64,000 nt of DNA, taken from positions 1 through 64,000 of the forward strand of contig CAIKXV010000047.1 in assembly GCA_903831455.1 (NCBI GenBank). Direction: 5' to 3'. Position 1 is the first letter of the stretch. Each line of letters opens with the position of its first letter. This DNA is from an uncultured Pseudomonadota bacterium. Lineage in GTDB: Bacteria; Pseudomonadota; Gammaproteobacteria; Burkholderiales; CAIKXV01. Positions 42,811 through 52,870 of this stretch are shown in pieces. The notes below the pieces were generated by a model. The model did not search any database, was not told where the DNA came from, and saw only the letters and a program-made list of their open reading frames with translations. A program made the position numbers and the translations under genes.

Positions 42811-44889
42811 GTGGACACCCTACTGATCGGCATCGACACGGGCGGCACGTTCACCGACCTCGTGCTCTGCGATACGGCAAGCGGCCGCTACACGTACCAC
42901 AAGCTGCCCACCTCCACGGGCGAGCCGGCGCGCGCGGTCCTCGACGGCATCGCCGAGATCCTCCAGCTGGCGGGCCTCCCTCCCTCGCGCGTGGGCTTCC
43001 TCGTGCTGGGCACCACGCTGGGCACGAACGCGGTCCTCGAGGGCAAGTGCGCACGCACGGGCATGATCACCACGCGCGGCTTCGGCGACGTGCTCGAGCT
43101 CGCTCGCCAGCGCAGGCCGCACACGTTCAACCTCGACATCGCCAAGCCGGCGCCCCCGGCCAGCCGTGAGCGTCGCATCGAGGTCGGCGGTCGCATCGCG
43201 CACGACGGCAGCGAGGTCGAGCCGCTCGACGAGGCGCAGGTCCGCGCCGCGGTGAAATCGCTGCGCGAGCAGGGCGCGGAGGCGATCGCCATCTGCATGA
43301 TGCATTCCTACGCGAATCCCGCGCACGAGCGGCGCGCCGCCGAGATCGCTCGCGCTGCCTGGCGCGGCGCCTACCTGTGTGCGTCCTCCGACGTGCTGCC
43401 CGAGTTCCGCGAGTTCGAGCGCTTCGCCACCACGGCGATCAATGCCAGCCTGATGCCGGTGATGGACCGCTACCTCGAGACCTTCGAGCGCGGCGTGAGC
43501 GACCAGGGCATCCCGGTGCCCCCGCGGGTGATGCAGTCCAACGGGGGCGCAGTCACGCCGCTCGCGGTGCGCCGCGTCCCGGTCAACACCTTCTTCTCGG
43601 GACCGGCCGGCGGCGTGGTGGGCTGCACGGGGCTGGGCAACGAGATCGGCGTACGCAACCAGATCACCTTCGACATGGGTGGCACGAGCACCGACGTGTG
43701 CCTGATCCGCGATGGCCAGCCCGCCAAGAAGGACCAGCGCGAGATGGCTGGCTACCCGGTTCGCACCCGCACGATCGACCTGCACACCATCGGCGCGGGC
43801 GGCGGCAGCATCGCCTGGGTGGACGGGGGCGGACTGCTCAAGGTCGGCCCGATGAGCGCGGGCGCCTACCCGGGTCCCGCCGCCTACGGGCGCGGCGGCA
43901 CCCTGCCCACCGTCACCGACGCCAACGTGCTGCTGGGGCGGCTCAGCCCCCGTTCGCTGCTCGGCGGGCGGATGGCGATGCATCCCGACCTCGCCCGCGC
44001 GGCGATCGACACCGCGCTGGTGCCTCGCCTGGGCGTGGACACCGTGCGCGCCGCTGCCGGCATCCTCGAGATCATCAACGTCAACATGATGGGCGCGGTA
44101 CGCGTGATCTCCATCGAGCAGGGCGTGGATGCGCGCGACTTCACCCTGGTCGCCTTCGGGGGCGCCGGGCCCCTGCATGCGGCCGACGTCGCGCTCGACA
44201 TGGGCATCACCCGCGTGCTGGTGCCTCCGCGGCCGGGGCTGCTCTCCGCCCTGGGGCTTCTGCACGCCGACGTTCGAGGCGATTTCAGCCAGACCTGCCT
44301 CATCGCCGCCACCGCGGGCAGCCTGCAGACGGCAAACGCGGCGCTTGGCCAGCTTCGCGCGCGCGGCGACGCCTGGCTCGCCGGAGAGGCGCACGCGCGC
44401 GCCCGCGCCGAGCGCACCTGGGCGGCCGACCTGCGATACGTCGGCCAGAACTCCGAGCTCTCCCTGCCGCTGCCCTCGGGCCGGGTCTCGAGACCGGGGT
44501 TGCGCGCGCTCGTCGAGGCGTTCCACGCCCGCCACCGCGAGTTCTACGGCTACGACATGCCCGGGCAGACGGTCGAACTGGTCAACCTGAGGCTGACCGT
44601 GTCGGTGAATCGCAAGGCGCCGCCCGCCGAGCGACGCCGTTTCGGCCGCGGCAGCGTGCGCGACGCCATCGTCGAGCGGCGGGCGGTGTGGTTCCCCGAT
44701 ACCGGCTACGTCGACACGCCGGTGATGGCCCGCGATCGCCTGCCGCGCGATGCGCGCTTCAGCGGCCCGGCGATCATCGAGCAGATGGACACCACCACCG
44801 TGGTGCCTCCCGGCACCCGGGTCCACAACGACCGTCTCGGCTACCTGCACCTCGCGCTCCCGCGAGGGCGTGGCTCCTCCGGAGGCTGA
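42811..44889 (+). CDS. hyuA: Hydantoinase/oxoprolinase subunit A
   Basis: GTG start with GGAGG 6 nt upstream; LIGIDTGGTFTDLVL, FDMGGTSTDVCLI, TIGAGGGSIAWVD. Confidence 0.94.
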   Translation: MDTLLIGIDTGGTFTDLVLCDTASGRYTYHKLPTSTGEPARAVLDGIAEILQLAGLPPSRVGFLVLGTTLGTNAVLEGKCARTGMITTRGFGDVLELARQRRPHTFNLDIAKPAPPASRERRIEVGGRIAHDGSEVEPLDEAQVRAAVKSLREQGAEAIAICMMHSYANPAHERRAAEIARAAWRGAYLCASSDVLPEFREFERFATTAINASLMPVMDRYLETFERGVSDQGIPVPPRVMQSNGGAVTPLAVRRVPVNTFFSGPAGGVVGCTGLGNEIGVRNQITFDMGGTSTDVCLIRDGQPAKKDQREMAGYPVRTRTIDLHTIGAGGGSIAWVDGGGLLKVGPMSAGAYPGPAAYGRGGTLPTVTDANVLLGRLSPRSLLGGRMAMHPDLARAAIDTALVPRLGVDTVRAAAGILEIINVNMMGAVRVISIEQGVDARDFTLVAFGGAGPLHAADVALDMGITRVLVPPRPGLLSALGLLHADVRGDFSQTCLIAATAGSLQTANAALGQLRARGDAWLAGEAHARARAERTWAADLRYVGQNSELSLPLPSGRVSRPGLRALVEAFHARHREFYGYDMPGQTVELVNLRLTVSVNRKAPPAERRRFGRGSVRDAIVERRAVWFPDTGYVDTPVMARDRLPRDARFSGPAIIEQMDTTTVVPPGTRVHNDRLGYLHLALPRGRGSSGG

Positions 44890-44893
44890 TCCC

Positions 44894-46615
44894 ATGCCTG
44901 CTTCCCGCCCGCGCGCGCCCGCCCGCGCCCCGGCCAAGACCCGCCCCGCACGCGGCCGCGCCGCGCGTCCGGCGCCCTCGACGGTCGTCGATCCGATCGA
45001 GGCCGAAGTGATGGCGCGCCACCTGCTCGCCACCTCCGAGGAGATGGCCGCGACGCTGATGCGCACCGCGTTCTCGCCCAACATCAAGGAGCGGGGCGAC
45101 TGCTCCACCGCGATCTTCGATCGCCACGGCGAGATCACGGCCCTCGCGCACCGCATCCCGATGCACCTGGGCTCGATGGTGGGCGCGGTCGCGGAGATCC
45201 TCCAGCGCCACCGGCTCGAGGACATCCGCCCCGGCGACATGTTCATGGCGAACGACCCGTACAACGGGGGGGGCACCCACCTGCCGGACATCAACGTGGT
45301 CGCGCCGGTGTTCGTCGAGGACCGGGTGGTGGCCTTCGTCGCGAACATCGCGCACCACGCCGATGTCGGCGGCATGGTGCCCGGGTCGGAGGCGGCCGTC
45401 TGCAATTCGATCTACCAGGAGGGCGTGCGCATCCCGCCGGTTCGCATCATGACCGCCGGCCGGCTCAATCGCGACCTGCTCGACATGGTGCTGCTCAATT
45501 CGCGCACGCCCGACGAGCGCGTGGGCGACCTGCAGGCGCAGTTCGCCGCGAACGTGGTGGGCACGCGCGGCGTCGAGATGCTGTTCTCGCGCTATGGCGT
45601 CGAGCGCACCGAGCGCACGATCGCCTCCTACATGGACTTCACCGAGCGGCGCTTCGCCGCGGCGATCCGCAAGCTGCCCCGCGGCCGTTTCGTCGCCGAG
45701 GACAGCATCGACGGCGACCGCGAAGGCGAACTCGCCCGCATCCGGCTGCGACTCGAGGTGGGCGACGGCACGCTCGACTTCGACTTCTCCGGCACCGACC
45801 GGCAGATCCGCTCCTCGCGCAACATCCCCGCGCGCGCGGTCCTCGCCACGATCTACACCGTCGCGCAGAGCCTGCTCGACCCGGGCATCCCCGCCAACGC
45901 GGGCTTCTACCGCACGATCCGCTTCCGCGCCCCCGAGGGCACGGTGGTCAACCCGGTTGCACCGGCGGCCATCGGCTGTCGTTCGGTGTCCTGCGCGGTG
46001 CTCGGCGACGTGGTCGCCGCGGCGCTCACCCAGGCACTCCCCGACAAGGCGCTCGCCGGCAGTGGTCCGCACCACCTGTTCATCTTCTCGGGTACCGATC
46101 CCCGCACCGGCGCCTACTTCGTCGACTACGAGACCCTCGCTGGCGGCATGGGCGCACGCGCCCGCCGCGACGGCATGGACGCGGTGCGGGTGCACGCCTC
46201 CGGTGCCTCGAACCTGCCCATCGAGGCGCTCGAGCACGTCTACCCGCTGCGCGTGGAGCGCTACGCGCTTCGCAACGGCTCGGCCGGAGCCGGTCGGTAC
46301 CGGGGCGGCATGGGAGTCGTGCGCGACTACCGTATCCTCGCCGACGACATCGTCGTGAGCCTCTCCTCCGAGCGCCAGCATGTGGCCGCGCGCGGCCTCG
46401 AGGGCGGGGGCGAGGGCGCGCGGGGGCTCTTCGTCTACAACCCGGGCCAGCCCGATGAGCGGCAACTGCCCTCGGCGGCGGCCGACGTCCCCCTGCCGCG
46501 CGGCAGCGTGCTCAGGATCTGCACCCCCGGGGGCGCCGGCTACGGCCCCGCCGCTGAACGCGACCCCGCCGCGCTCGCGCTGGACCGTCGCGAGGCGAGG
46601 CTGGACGCCGACTAG
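44894..46615 (+). CDS. hyuB: Hydantoinase subunit B
   Basis: MARHLLATSEEMAATLMRTAFSPNIKERGDCSTAIFD, NDPYNGGGTHLPDI, GGMGVVRDYRIL. Confidence 0.95.
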   Translation: MPASRPRAPARAPAKTRPARGRAARPAPSTVVDPIEAEVMARHLLATSEEMAATLMRTAFSPNIKERGDCSTAIFDRHGEITALAHRIPMHLGSMVGAVAEILQRHRLEDIRPGDMFMANDPYNGGGTHLPDINVVAPVFVEDRVVAFVANIAHHADVGGMVPGSEAAVCNSIYQEGVRIPPVRIMTAGRLNRDLLDMVLLNSRTPDERVGDLQAQFAANVVGTRGVEMLFSRYGVERTERTIASYMDFTERRFAAAIRKLPRGRFVAEDSIDGDREGELARIRLRLEVGDGTLDFDFSGTDRQIRSSRNIPARAVLATIYTVAQSLLDPGIPANAGFYRTIRFRAPEGTVVNPVAPAAIGCRSVSCAVLGDVVAAALTQALPDKALAGSGPHHLFIFSGTDPRTGAYFVDYETLAGGMGARARRDGMDAVRVHASGASNLPIEALEHVYPLRVERYALRNGSAGAGRYRGGMGVVRDYRILADDIVVSLSSERQHVAARGLEGGGEGARGLFVYNPGQPDERQLPSAAADVPLPRGSVLRICTPGGAGYGPAAERDPAALALDRREARLDAD

Positions 46616-46621
46616 CGTCGG

Positions 46622-47593
46622 TCAGTCGGCCTTGATGCCCACGCGCGCGACGATGTTGCGCACGGTCTCGATGTCGCGCCCGATCAGGGCGGCGAACTCC
46701 TCCGGCGTGCCGGCCGACGGGACCACGCCATCGCGGACCAGCCGTTCGGACACCTCGCGCGACTGCAGGATGCGCACCACCTCCGCGTTCAGCCGGTCGA
46801 GCACCGCACGCGGAATCGCGCGCGGCGCGGCGAGCCCCTGCCAGTCGAAGGTGTCGTAGCCCGGCACGCCCGACTCCGAGACGGTCGGGAGGTCGGGGGC
46901 CGCCGGGTTGCGCTGGGCGGTGGAGACCGCGAGCGCGCGAAGCCGGCCGGCGCGCACGAGCGGAAGCGCGGAATACATGCTGCCGAACACGATCGCCGTC
47001 TCGCCAGCCAGCGTGGCCGAGATCGCCGGACCGGTCCCCTTGAACGGCACATGCAGCAGCCGGATGCCGCTCATGTGCGCGAAGATCTCGGTCGCCAGGT
47101 GCAGGTTGGCGCCGGTGCCGCTCGAGGCGTAGGGGATGGCGCCGGGGTTCGCGCGCGCGAGCGACAGCAGGCCGCGGATGTCGCGCGCCGGCAGCGAGGG
47201 GTGGACGGCCACCACGTAGGGCCCCCGTGACAGCAGCGAGACCGGTTGCAGGTCCTTGAGCGGATCGTAGGGCAGCTTGAACAGGCTGGGCAGGATCGCG
47301 TACGTGGTCGACAGGATGCCCAGCGTATGGCCGTCCGGCGCCGACTTGGCGACGAAGTCGTAGCCGATGATGCCGGAGGCACCGACGCGGTTCTCCACGA
47401 TCACCGTCTGCCCCAGGGCCTGCGACAGCGGGGGGGCGATCAGGCGTGCCATGAAGTCGGCGCCGCCGCCGGGCGCGAACGCGGCGACGAGGCGGATCGG
47501 CTTGGCCGGCCAGGCCTGCGCCTCGGACGTCGCGGGGGTACCCGCGACGACCAGGGCGGACACAACGAACAGGGCTGCTCCTCGAGCCATCAT
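46622..47593 (-). CDS. Bug/TctC-family substrate-binding protein
   Basis: Signal peptide; WPAKPIRLVAAFAPGGGADFMARLIAPPLSQALGQTVIVENRVGASGIIG. Confidence 0.94.
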   Translation of the reverse strand: MMARGAALFVVSALVVAGTPATSEAQAWPAKPIRLVAAFAPGGGADFMARLIAPPLSQALGQTVIVENRVGASGIIGYDFVAKSAPDGHTLGILSTTYAILPSLFKLPYDPLKDLQPVSLLSRGPYVVAVHPSLPARDIRGLLSLARANPGAIPYASSGTGANLHLATEIFAHMSGIRLLHVPFKGTGPAISATLAGETAIVFGSMYSALPLVRAGRLRALAVSTAQRNPAAPDLPTVSESGVPGYDTFDWQGLAAPRAIPRAVLDRLNAEVVRILQSREVSERLVRDGVVPSAGTPEEFAALIGRDIETVRNIVARVGIKAD

Positions 47594-47629
47594 GCCTCCT
47601 CGGCGGGCCCGCACCGGGCCGGAATCCCC

Positions 47630-47651
47630 GCGTGTCGCACGCGTGACACGC
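47630..47651. repeat. 7-bp inverted repeat GCGTGTC-N8-GACACGC in the leader of the Bug SBP gene
   Basis: Arms 47630-47636 and 47645-47651 are exact reverse complements. Confidence 0.6.
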
Positions 47652-47714
47652 GCAGACTGATACACGCGTCGCGCGACGTCAAGACCGTTGCCGCGCCCAG
47701 CGGACTCACGCGCA

Positions 47715-48680
47715 TCATTCCAGCCGGATGCCCGCCGCCTTGATGACCTTGCGCCAGGCCTCGAACTCCTCGCGCATGAACTTCGCCAGCCCCTCGGGCG
47801 AGGTGGGAGCGGGCTCGGCACCCTGGCTCGCCAGCGACTGGACCATGTCGGGCTGCGAGAGGGCCTTCACCGAGTCGGCGTTGATGCGGGCGATGACCTC
47901 CTTCGGCGTGGCGGCCGGGGCGAGCAGCGCATACCAGGTGGTGTACTGGAACCCCGGCACGCCGGACTCGGCGACGGTGGGAATGTCGGGGGCGGCTGGG
48001 GAGCGCTTTGCGCTGCCCACCGCGATGCCACGCAACCGTCCCGACTGCACGTGCGGCAGCACGGCCGGCATGCTGTTGAACAGCAGCGAGACCTGGCCCG
48101 CGATCACGTCGGCCATGGCCGGCGCGGTGCCCTTGTAGGGGATGTGCACCATGTCGATGCCGGTCATGGACTTCAACAGTTCCATGCCCATGTGGTTGGG
48201 GCTTCCGGGGCCGACGGAGGCGTAGTTGATCTGCCCGGGGCGCGACTTCGCGAGGCGAATGAGGTCCTGCACGCTCTTCACCGGCAGGGAGGGATGCACC
48301 ACGAGGATCTGCGGGTTGATCACCGCCAGCGTGATCGGGGCCAGATCGGTGAAGACGTTGTAGGGCAGCTTCTGCAGCGCTGGCGCCAGCGCGAGCGATC
48401 CGGAGGTCCCGAACAGCAAGGTGTGTCCGTCCGCTGGCGCCCGCAGCACCGTCTCCACCCCGAGCACGCCGCCCGCCCCCGGACGATTCTCGATGACCAC
48501 CGATTGCTTCCACGCCTCGGAGAGCCTCTGGCCGAGCGCGCGGCCGACCAGGTCGGTCGGCCCGCCCGGCGGGAAGTGGACCACCATCCGGACGGTGCGG
48601 TTGGGAAAGGACTGCGCCCATGCAGACGTTGAGCACAGCGCAAGCAGCACAGTTCCTGCAACGGCCAGCATCCGATCCAT
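47715..48680 (-). CDS. Bug/TctC-family substrate-binding protein
   Basis: Signal peptide MDRMLAVAGTVLLALCSTSAWA; FPNRTVRMVVHFPPGGPTDLVGRALGQRLSEAWKQSVVIENRPGAGG. Confidence 0.94.
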   Translation of the reverse strand: MDRMLAVAGTVLLALCSTSAWAQSFPNRTVRMVVHFPPGGPTDLVGRALGQRLSEAWKQSVVIENRPGAGGVLGVETVLRAPADGHTLLFGTSGSLALAPALQKLPYNVFTDLAPITLAVINPQILVVHPSLPVKSVQDLIRLAKSRPGQINYASVGPGSPNHMGMELLKSMTGIDMVHIPYKGTAPAMADVIAGQVSLLFNSMPAVLPHVQSGRLRGIAVGSAKRSPAAPDIPTVAESGVPGFQYTTWYALLAPAATPKEVIARINADSVKALSQPDMVQSLASQGAEPAPTSPEGLAKFMREEFEAWRKVIKAAGIRLE

Positions 48681-48924
48681 CGAATCCCCTCCAAGCCAGA
48701 TGATCCAAGCGCATCCGTTCGCGACCCTTCGCCATCGCGCGCATCGCCTGGGCGCATGGCGATTCATTCGTCCCGGCAGCGTACACTGAGAAGGCGATGG
48801 TGCGCAGCCGCGCCATGCCCTCGAACGGCCCCTGGCGAGACAGCGGGCAAGCCCGAGGCCTTCCACGCCCACGCGCAATTCGGCGAGTACGGCGCTCGCG
48901 CCTCTCGACTTCGACTCCGGACAC

Positions 48925-49962
48925 ATGGACTTCAGCGCCTATCGCATCGACTGGTCGGCCGCCCTGCCGCGCTGGATCGACTTCCTGGCCGATACCTTCA
49001 CGGCCCCGCGAGGGCTGCTGTGGTGGCCGACGCTGCTTGCTGCACTGGTCGGGGCCGTGCTGATCGCAGCCGTCGCACGCGCGCGCGCGCGCGCGCACCG
49101 CAGCGCTGCCTTGGCCGCGGGCGACGCCGCGACCGAGGGGGACGAGTCCGCGCGGACCCCACCGCCCCCGCCATCGAACGGTACCGGGCCGCGTGAATCC
49201 GCACTCCCTGCCCGTGCGAGGACCGGCATCGAATCCGAGCACCCGTCCGCGGCCCCTGCGCCGGGCCGTACCGACCTGCCGGCCTATCTGCGGGAACTCC
49301 CGGTCGACCTCGCCTGCTTCGGCGGCTACACCTTCGTGATGGTCGCCTTTGCGCCGTGGCTGCTGTGGGCGACCACCGCCGGCGTGGTGGCGCTCTTCTG
49401 GCTCTTCCACGTACCACCACCCTTCCCCGGCACGCCGGGCGACAGCCACGCGCTGCTGCTTGCCGCCGCGATGTTCATCGGAGGCGACTTCGGGCTGTAC
49501 TGGAGCCATCGGCTCTTCCACGCCCTGCGCCCGCTCTGGGCGCTGCACGCGCTGCATCACCGCCCCGCGGTGCTCACGCCGCTCACCGCGTTCCGCTTCT
49601 GGCCGCCCGAGGCGTTCGTGCATTTCGCGGCCTTCAATTTCGGCTCGGGTCTCGCGCTGGGCGCGGTATGCCTGGTCGCCGGCGCTGGCATCGCGCCGGC
49701 GACCTGGATGGGCATCAACGTCTTCCTGCTCGCCTGGTATCTGGCCTTCTCGCACCTGCGCCACAGCCCGCTGCCCCTCGCCTTCCCGCGCGCGCTGTCG
49801 CACGTATTCGTCTCGCCGCACATGCACCAGGCACACCATTCCGAGGACCCGCGCCACCGCGATCGAAACTTCGGGACCGCTCTGGCCGTCTGGGACTGGA
49901 TGTTCGGAACGCTCTACCTTCCGCAACGCGGCGAGCGCTTCGCCTTCGGTGCGGGAGCCTGA
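48925..49962 (+). CDS. Sterol desaturase/fatty acid hydroxylase superfamily membrane protein
   Basis: His boxes HRLFH, HALHH, HQAHH; multiple TM segments; internal low-complexity linker. Confidence 0.9.
   Translation: MDFSAYRIDWSAALPRWIDFLADTFTAPRGLLWWPTLLAALVGAVLIAAVARARARAHRSAALAAGDAATEGDESARTPPPPPSNGTGPRESALPARARTGIESEHPSAAPAPGRTDLPAYLRELPVDLACFGGYTFVMVAFAPWLLWATTAGVVALFWLFHVPPPFPGTPGDSHALLLAAAMFIGGDFGLYWSHRLFHALRPLWALHALHHRPAVLTPLTAFRFWPPEAFVHFAAFNFGSGLALGAVCLVAGAGIAPATWMGINVFLLAWYLAFSHLRHSPLPLAFPRALSHVFVSPHMHQAHHSEDPRHRDRNFGTALAVWDWMFGTLYLPQRGERFAFGAGA
49079..49096. repeat. (GC)9 dinucleotide tract inside the sterol desaturase CDS
   Basis: 18-nt uninterrupted GC repeat encoding RARARAR. 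Confidence 0.9.
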
Positions 49963-50344
49963 CGCGACCTGCTCAGGCACCCGAGTACGCTCGCGGCCTC
50001 GCAGGGCCCGGAGGAAAGGGTCGGCGGAGGCAGGATCCGGGCAGGCATCCGACGGATCACGACAGGGAGACCCTGGCGTCCCGACCGCCAGGCTCCGGGG
50101 ACATCACCCCCCGCCCCTCGCACCCGCCTGGTGGCTCGACACGCTCGCGCGCGGCATGGGCCCGCCCCGAACCTTCCGGACGCGGTGCACAGACCCACGC
50201 TCCGGTCCCATCAGGAATACGGCGGGGAGACGCAGGAGCGACAGGCCGATTCGGAAGCGACGTTCGGCCGGCCCGTGGCCCGTGTCCCCTGCGTCCCTCC
50301 GCCGGCAGGTCCTCGGAGACGAGACGCCGCACGAAATCCGACAG

Positions 50345-51790
50345 TCAGGGCAGCAGCCCCGAGCAGTAGTGCCCCACGATCGGGTGCAACTGCTCGCCCA
50401 GGGCCCTCGCCCCGGCGTTGACGGTGCGCAGGCGATCGACCGCCTCCTCCGCCTGTCGACGCAGCGCCTCCACGTCCACGGTCAGGAGCTGGCGCTCGCG
50501 CACGAGCCAGCGGCCGCCCGACATCACGCTGTCGACCCCGGTGCCGTCCTCGGCGAACACGATCTGGTTCACGAGATCGTTGAGCGGGATGTAGTGCAGC
50601 GCGGAGAGGTCCAGCAGCAGCAGGTCTGCCTGCCATCCCTTCTCGATGCGACCCAGCCGCTCGAAGCCCAGCGCCCTCGCCCCGCCCTCGGTCGCCGCAT
50701 ACAGCGCCTCGCGCGCGCTGATCCAGCGCTCCGGCGGGTTGCCCTTCACGCGGGACACATAGCAGGCAAGCCGCATCGCCTCGAACGCGTTGAGGTTGTC
50801 GGAGGACGACGCGCCATCGGTTCCGATGGCCACGTTCAGGCCGCGGTCGAGCATCGCGCGCATGTCGGCGATGCCAGAGCCCAGCTTGAGGTTGCTGCCG
50901 GGGTTGTGCGACACCGAACAGCCCGCATCGGCCAGCCGCTGGCGATCGGTCTCGTCGAGCCACACGCCGTGTGCGACGCAGAAGCGTTCGCCCAGCAGCC
51001 CGACCGCCGACAGATGCTCGACCAGCGAATGCCCGTACACGCGGCGCCCGACCACGCCCTGCATCGGCGACTCCGACACGTGCATCTGGATGCCCAGCGC
51101 GTGCTCGTGCGCGTAATCGCGGCAGGCGACGAGGAACTCGTCGCTGCAGTGGTGCGGTATGGTCGGCCCGAGCGCGGGCCGGATGCGGGCGCGATCGAAC
51201 CGCCAGCCCCGGATGATCGAATCCACCACGGCCATCGTTTCGCCATGCGGGGCATAGCGCGCGCGCAACGCCTGCTCGCGCAATGGTTCGGGCAGCGCAT
51301 CGGCCAGCCCCGGAACCGCCTCGTGCAGGCCACGATCGGCCATCATCGGTGCGATCGTGGCGCGCATGCCGGCATCGGCATAGGCGCGACCGACCGCCTC
51401 GACCCCCTCGACCGTGGGCAGGGGAAACTCGGCGAACATGTCGTAGCCCGCGGTGCAGCCCTTGCGCACCAGTTCGGCCGCCCCGATCAGCGCGGACAGG
51501 TACTTGTCCTCGACGGTACGCCGCCCGGTCGCGCCGGGCTGCGCATTCAGGTAGGTCTCGAGGTTGTAGCGGTCGAACACGCCCTTCGCCAGCCCGCTCT
51601 GCGCGTGGTTGTGGCCGTTCACCAGGGCCGGCATCAGTGCGCGCCCGGAGGCATCCACGCACTCCATACCGTCGCCGCGCACCGAACCGCGCGGCACGAC
51701 GTCGACGATGGCGTCACCCTCGATCAGGACATCGAGTGCCGCATCCGTCCAGTCCGGCGTGACGACGCGCGCGTTGCGGATGAGCATCAT
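50345..51790 (-). CDS. Amidohydrolase-superfamily deaminase/chlorohydrolase-like enzyme
   Basis: MPALVNGHNHAQSGLAKG metal motif, HVSES, AHGVWLDETD, GTDGASSSDNLNAFEAMRLA. Confidence 0.92.
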   Translation of the reverse strand: MMLIRNARVVTPDWTDAALDVLIEGDAIVDVVPRGSVRGDGMECVDASGRALMPALVNGHNHAQSGLAKGVFDRYNLETYLNAQPGATGRRTVEDKYLSALIGAAELVRKGCTAGYDMFAEFPLPTVEGVEAVGRAYADAGMRATIAPMMADRGLHEAVPGLADALPEPLREQALRARYAPHGETMAVVDSIIRGWRFDRARIRPALGPTIPHHCSDEFLVACRDYAHEHALGIQMHVSESPMQGVVGRRVYGHSLVEHLSAVGLLGERFCVAHGVWLDETDRQRLADAGCSVSHNPGSNLKLGSGIADMRAMLDRGLNVAIGTDGASSSDNLNAFEAMRLACYVSRVKGNPPERWISAREALYAATEGGARALGFERLGRIEKGWQADLLLLDLSALHYIPLNDLVNQIVFAEDGTGVDSVMSGGRWLVRERQLLTVDVEALRRQAEEAVDRLRTVNAGARALGEQLHPIVGHYCSGLLP

Positions 51791-52116
51791 GCGAGCGGCT
51801 CCGGTTGCAGCGACGCGCGCTCGATGCGCAGGAACGAGGCATTGCCCTTCTCGTCGACCGCGAACCCGTAGGACAGCATGCCGCGCATCGTGACCCGTTC
51901 CTCGCTCGCCTCGCCCTCGAAACCGGGCAGGTCGATCGCGGCGACCGGGACGGGCGAGCAGTCGGGGCAGGCTCCGGGCACGGACACGAGCATGCGTGCC
52001 GCGCCATCATGGGTGGCGTTCAGATACCCGCTGATCTCGACCTCGTGGCCGGACCACTGCCCGCAGCCGCCGCGGTATCCGTTCTCGTCGAACAGGTCAC
52101 TGAAACTCAGCCGCAC
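51787..52116 (-). CDS. Conserved-looking hypothetical protein (109 aa, CPDC motif)
   Basis: 4-nt overlap with the amidohydrolase gene and 20-nt overlap with the ABC ATPase gene; no family recognised. Confidence 0.7.
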   Translation of the reverse strand: MRLSFSDLFDENGYRGGCGQWSGHEVEISGYLNATHDGAARMLVSVPGACPDCSPVPVAAIDLPGFEGEASEERVTMRGMLSYGFAVDEKGNASFLRIERASLQPEPLA

Positions 52117-52870
52117 GCATCACCTCGCGTTCCATGTGCGCGGTCAGGCGCATCCGGTAGTCGTTGAAGGCCGGGTCGGTCATGCTGCGGGGGCGCGGAA
52201 GGTCGATCTTCACGTCTTCCAGCACTCGCCCGGGTGCGGCGCTCATCACCACCACCCGGTCCGCCAGCAACACCGCCTCGTCGATCTGGTGCGTGACGAA
52301 CAGGATGGTCGACTGGAAACCCGACCAGATCTCCAGCAGGAACTGCTGCATCAGGACCCGGGTCTGGAAATCCAGCGCGGCGAACGGCTCGTCCATCAGG
52401 ATGAATTCCGGCTGGCCCACCAGGGCCCGCGCGATCGCCACCCGCTGCCTCATGCCGCCGGACAACTGGTGGGGATAGTGCTTCGCGAACTTCACCAGGC
52501 GGACCCGCTCCAGTACCTCGCGCCCACGTCGCCAGCGCTCGTCGATGCCCATGCCCTTCATGCGCAGGCCGAAGATCACGTTGTCCTCGACGGTGAGCCA
52601 GGGAAAGAGCGAGTGTTCCTGGAAGACCATCACCACCTTCGGGTTCGGTCCGGTCACCGGTTCGCCGTCGATCAGGATGCGCCCGCCCGACAGCGGCTCC
52701 AGCCCGGCGCAGAGTTCCAGCAGCGTGCTCTTCCCGCAACCGCTCGGGCCGAGGATCGCGACGAACTCCCCGGAGGAGACCCGCAGGCTCGCATCCTCGA
52801 TGGCCGTGGTCTCCAGCCCGCGGGCTCCGGGCCAGACCTTGCGTACCGCGTCGATCTCGAGCGAACTCAT
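52097..52870 (-). CDS. NitT/TauT/SsuB-type ABC transporter ATP-binding protein
   Basis: LGPSGCGKSTLLELCAGLEPLSGG, HQLSGGMRQRVAIARALVGQPEFILMDEPFAALD. Confidence 0.94.
   Translation of the reverse strand: MSSLEIDAVRKVWPGARGLETTAIEDASLRVSSGEFVAILGPSGCGKSTLLELCAGLEPLSGGRILIDGEPVTGPNPKVVMVFQEHSLFPWLTVEDNVIFGLRMKGMGIDERWRRGREVLERVRLVKFAKHYPHQLSGGMRQRVAIARALVGQPEFILMDEPFAALDFQTRVLMQQFLLEIWSGFQSTILFVTHQIDEAVLLADRVVVMSAAPGRVLEDVKIDLPRPRSMTDPAFNDYRMRLTAHMEREVMRAAEFQ

Noticed and set aside
42820-45405. 861-aa minus-strand ORF opposite hyuA
   Set aside because: Shadow ORF; the sense strand encodes a complete HyuA.
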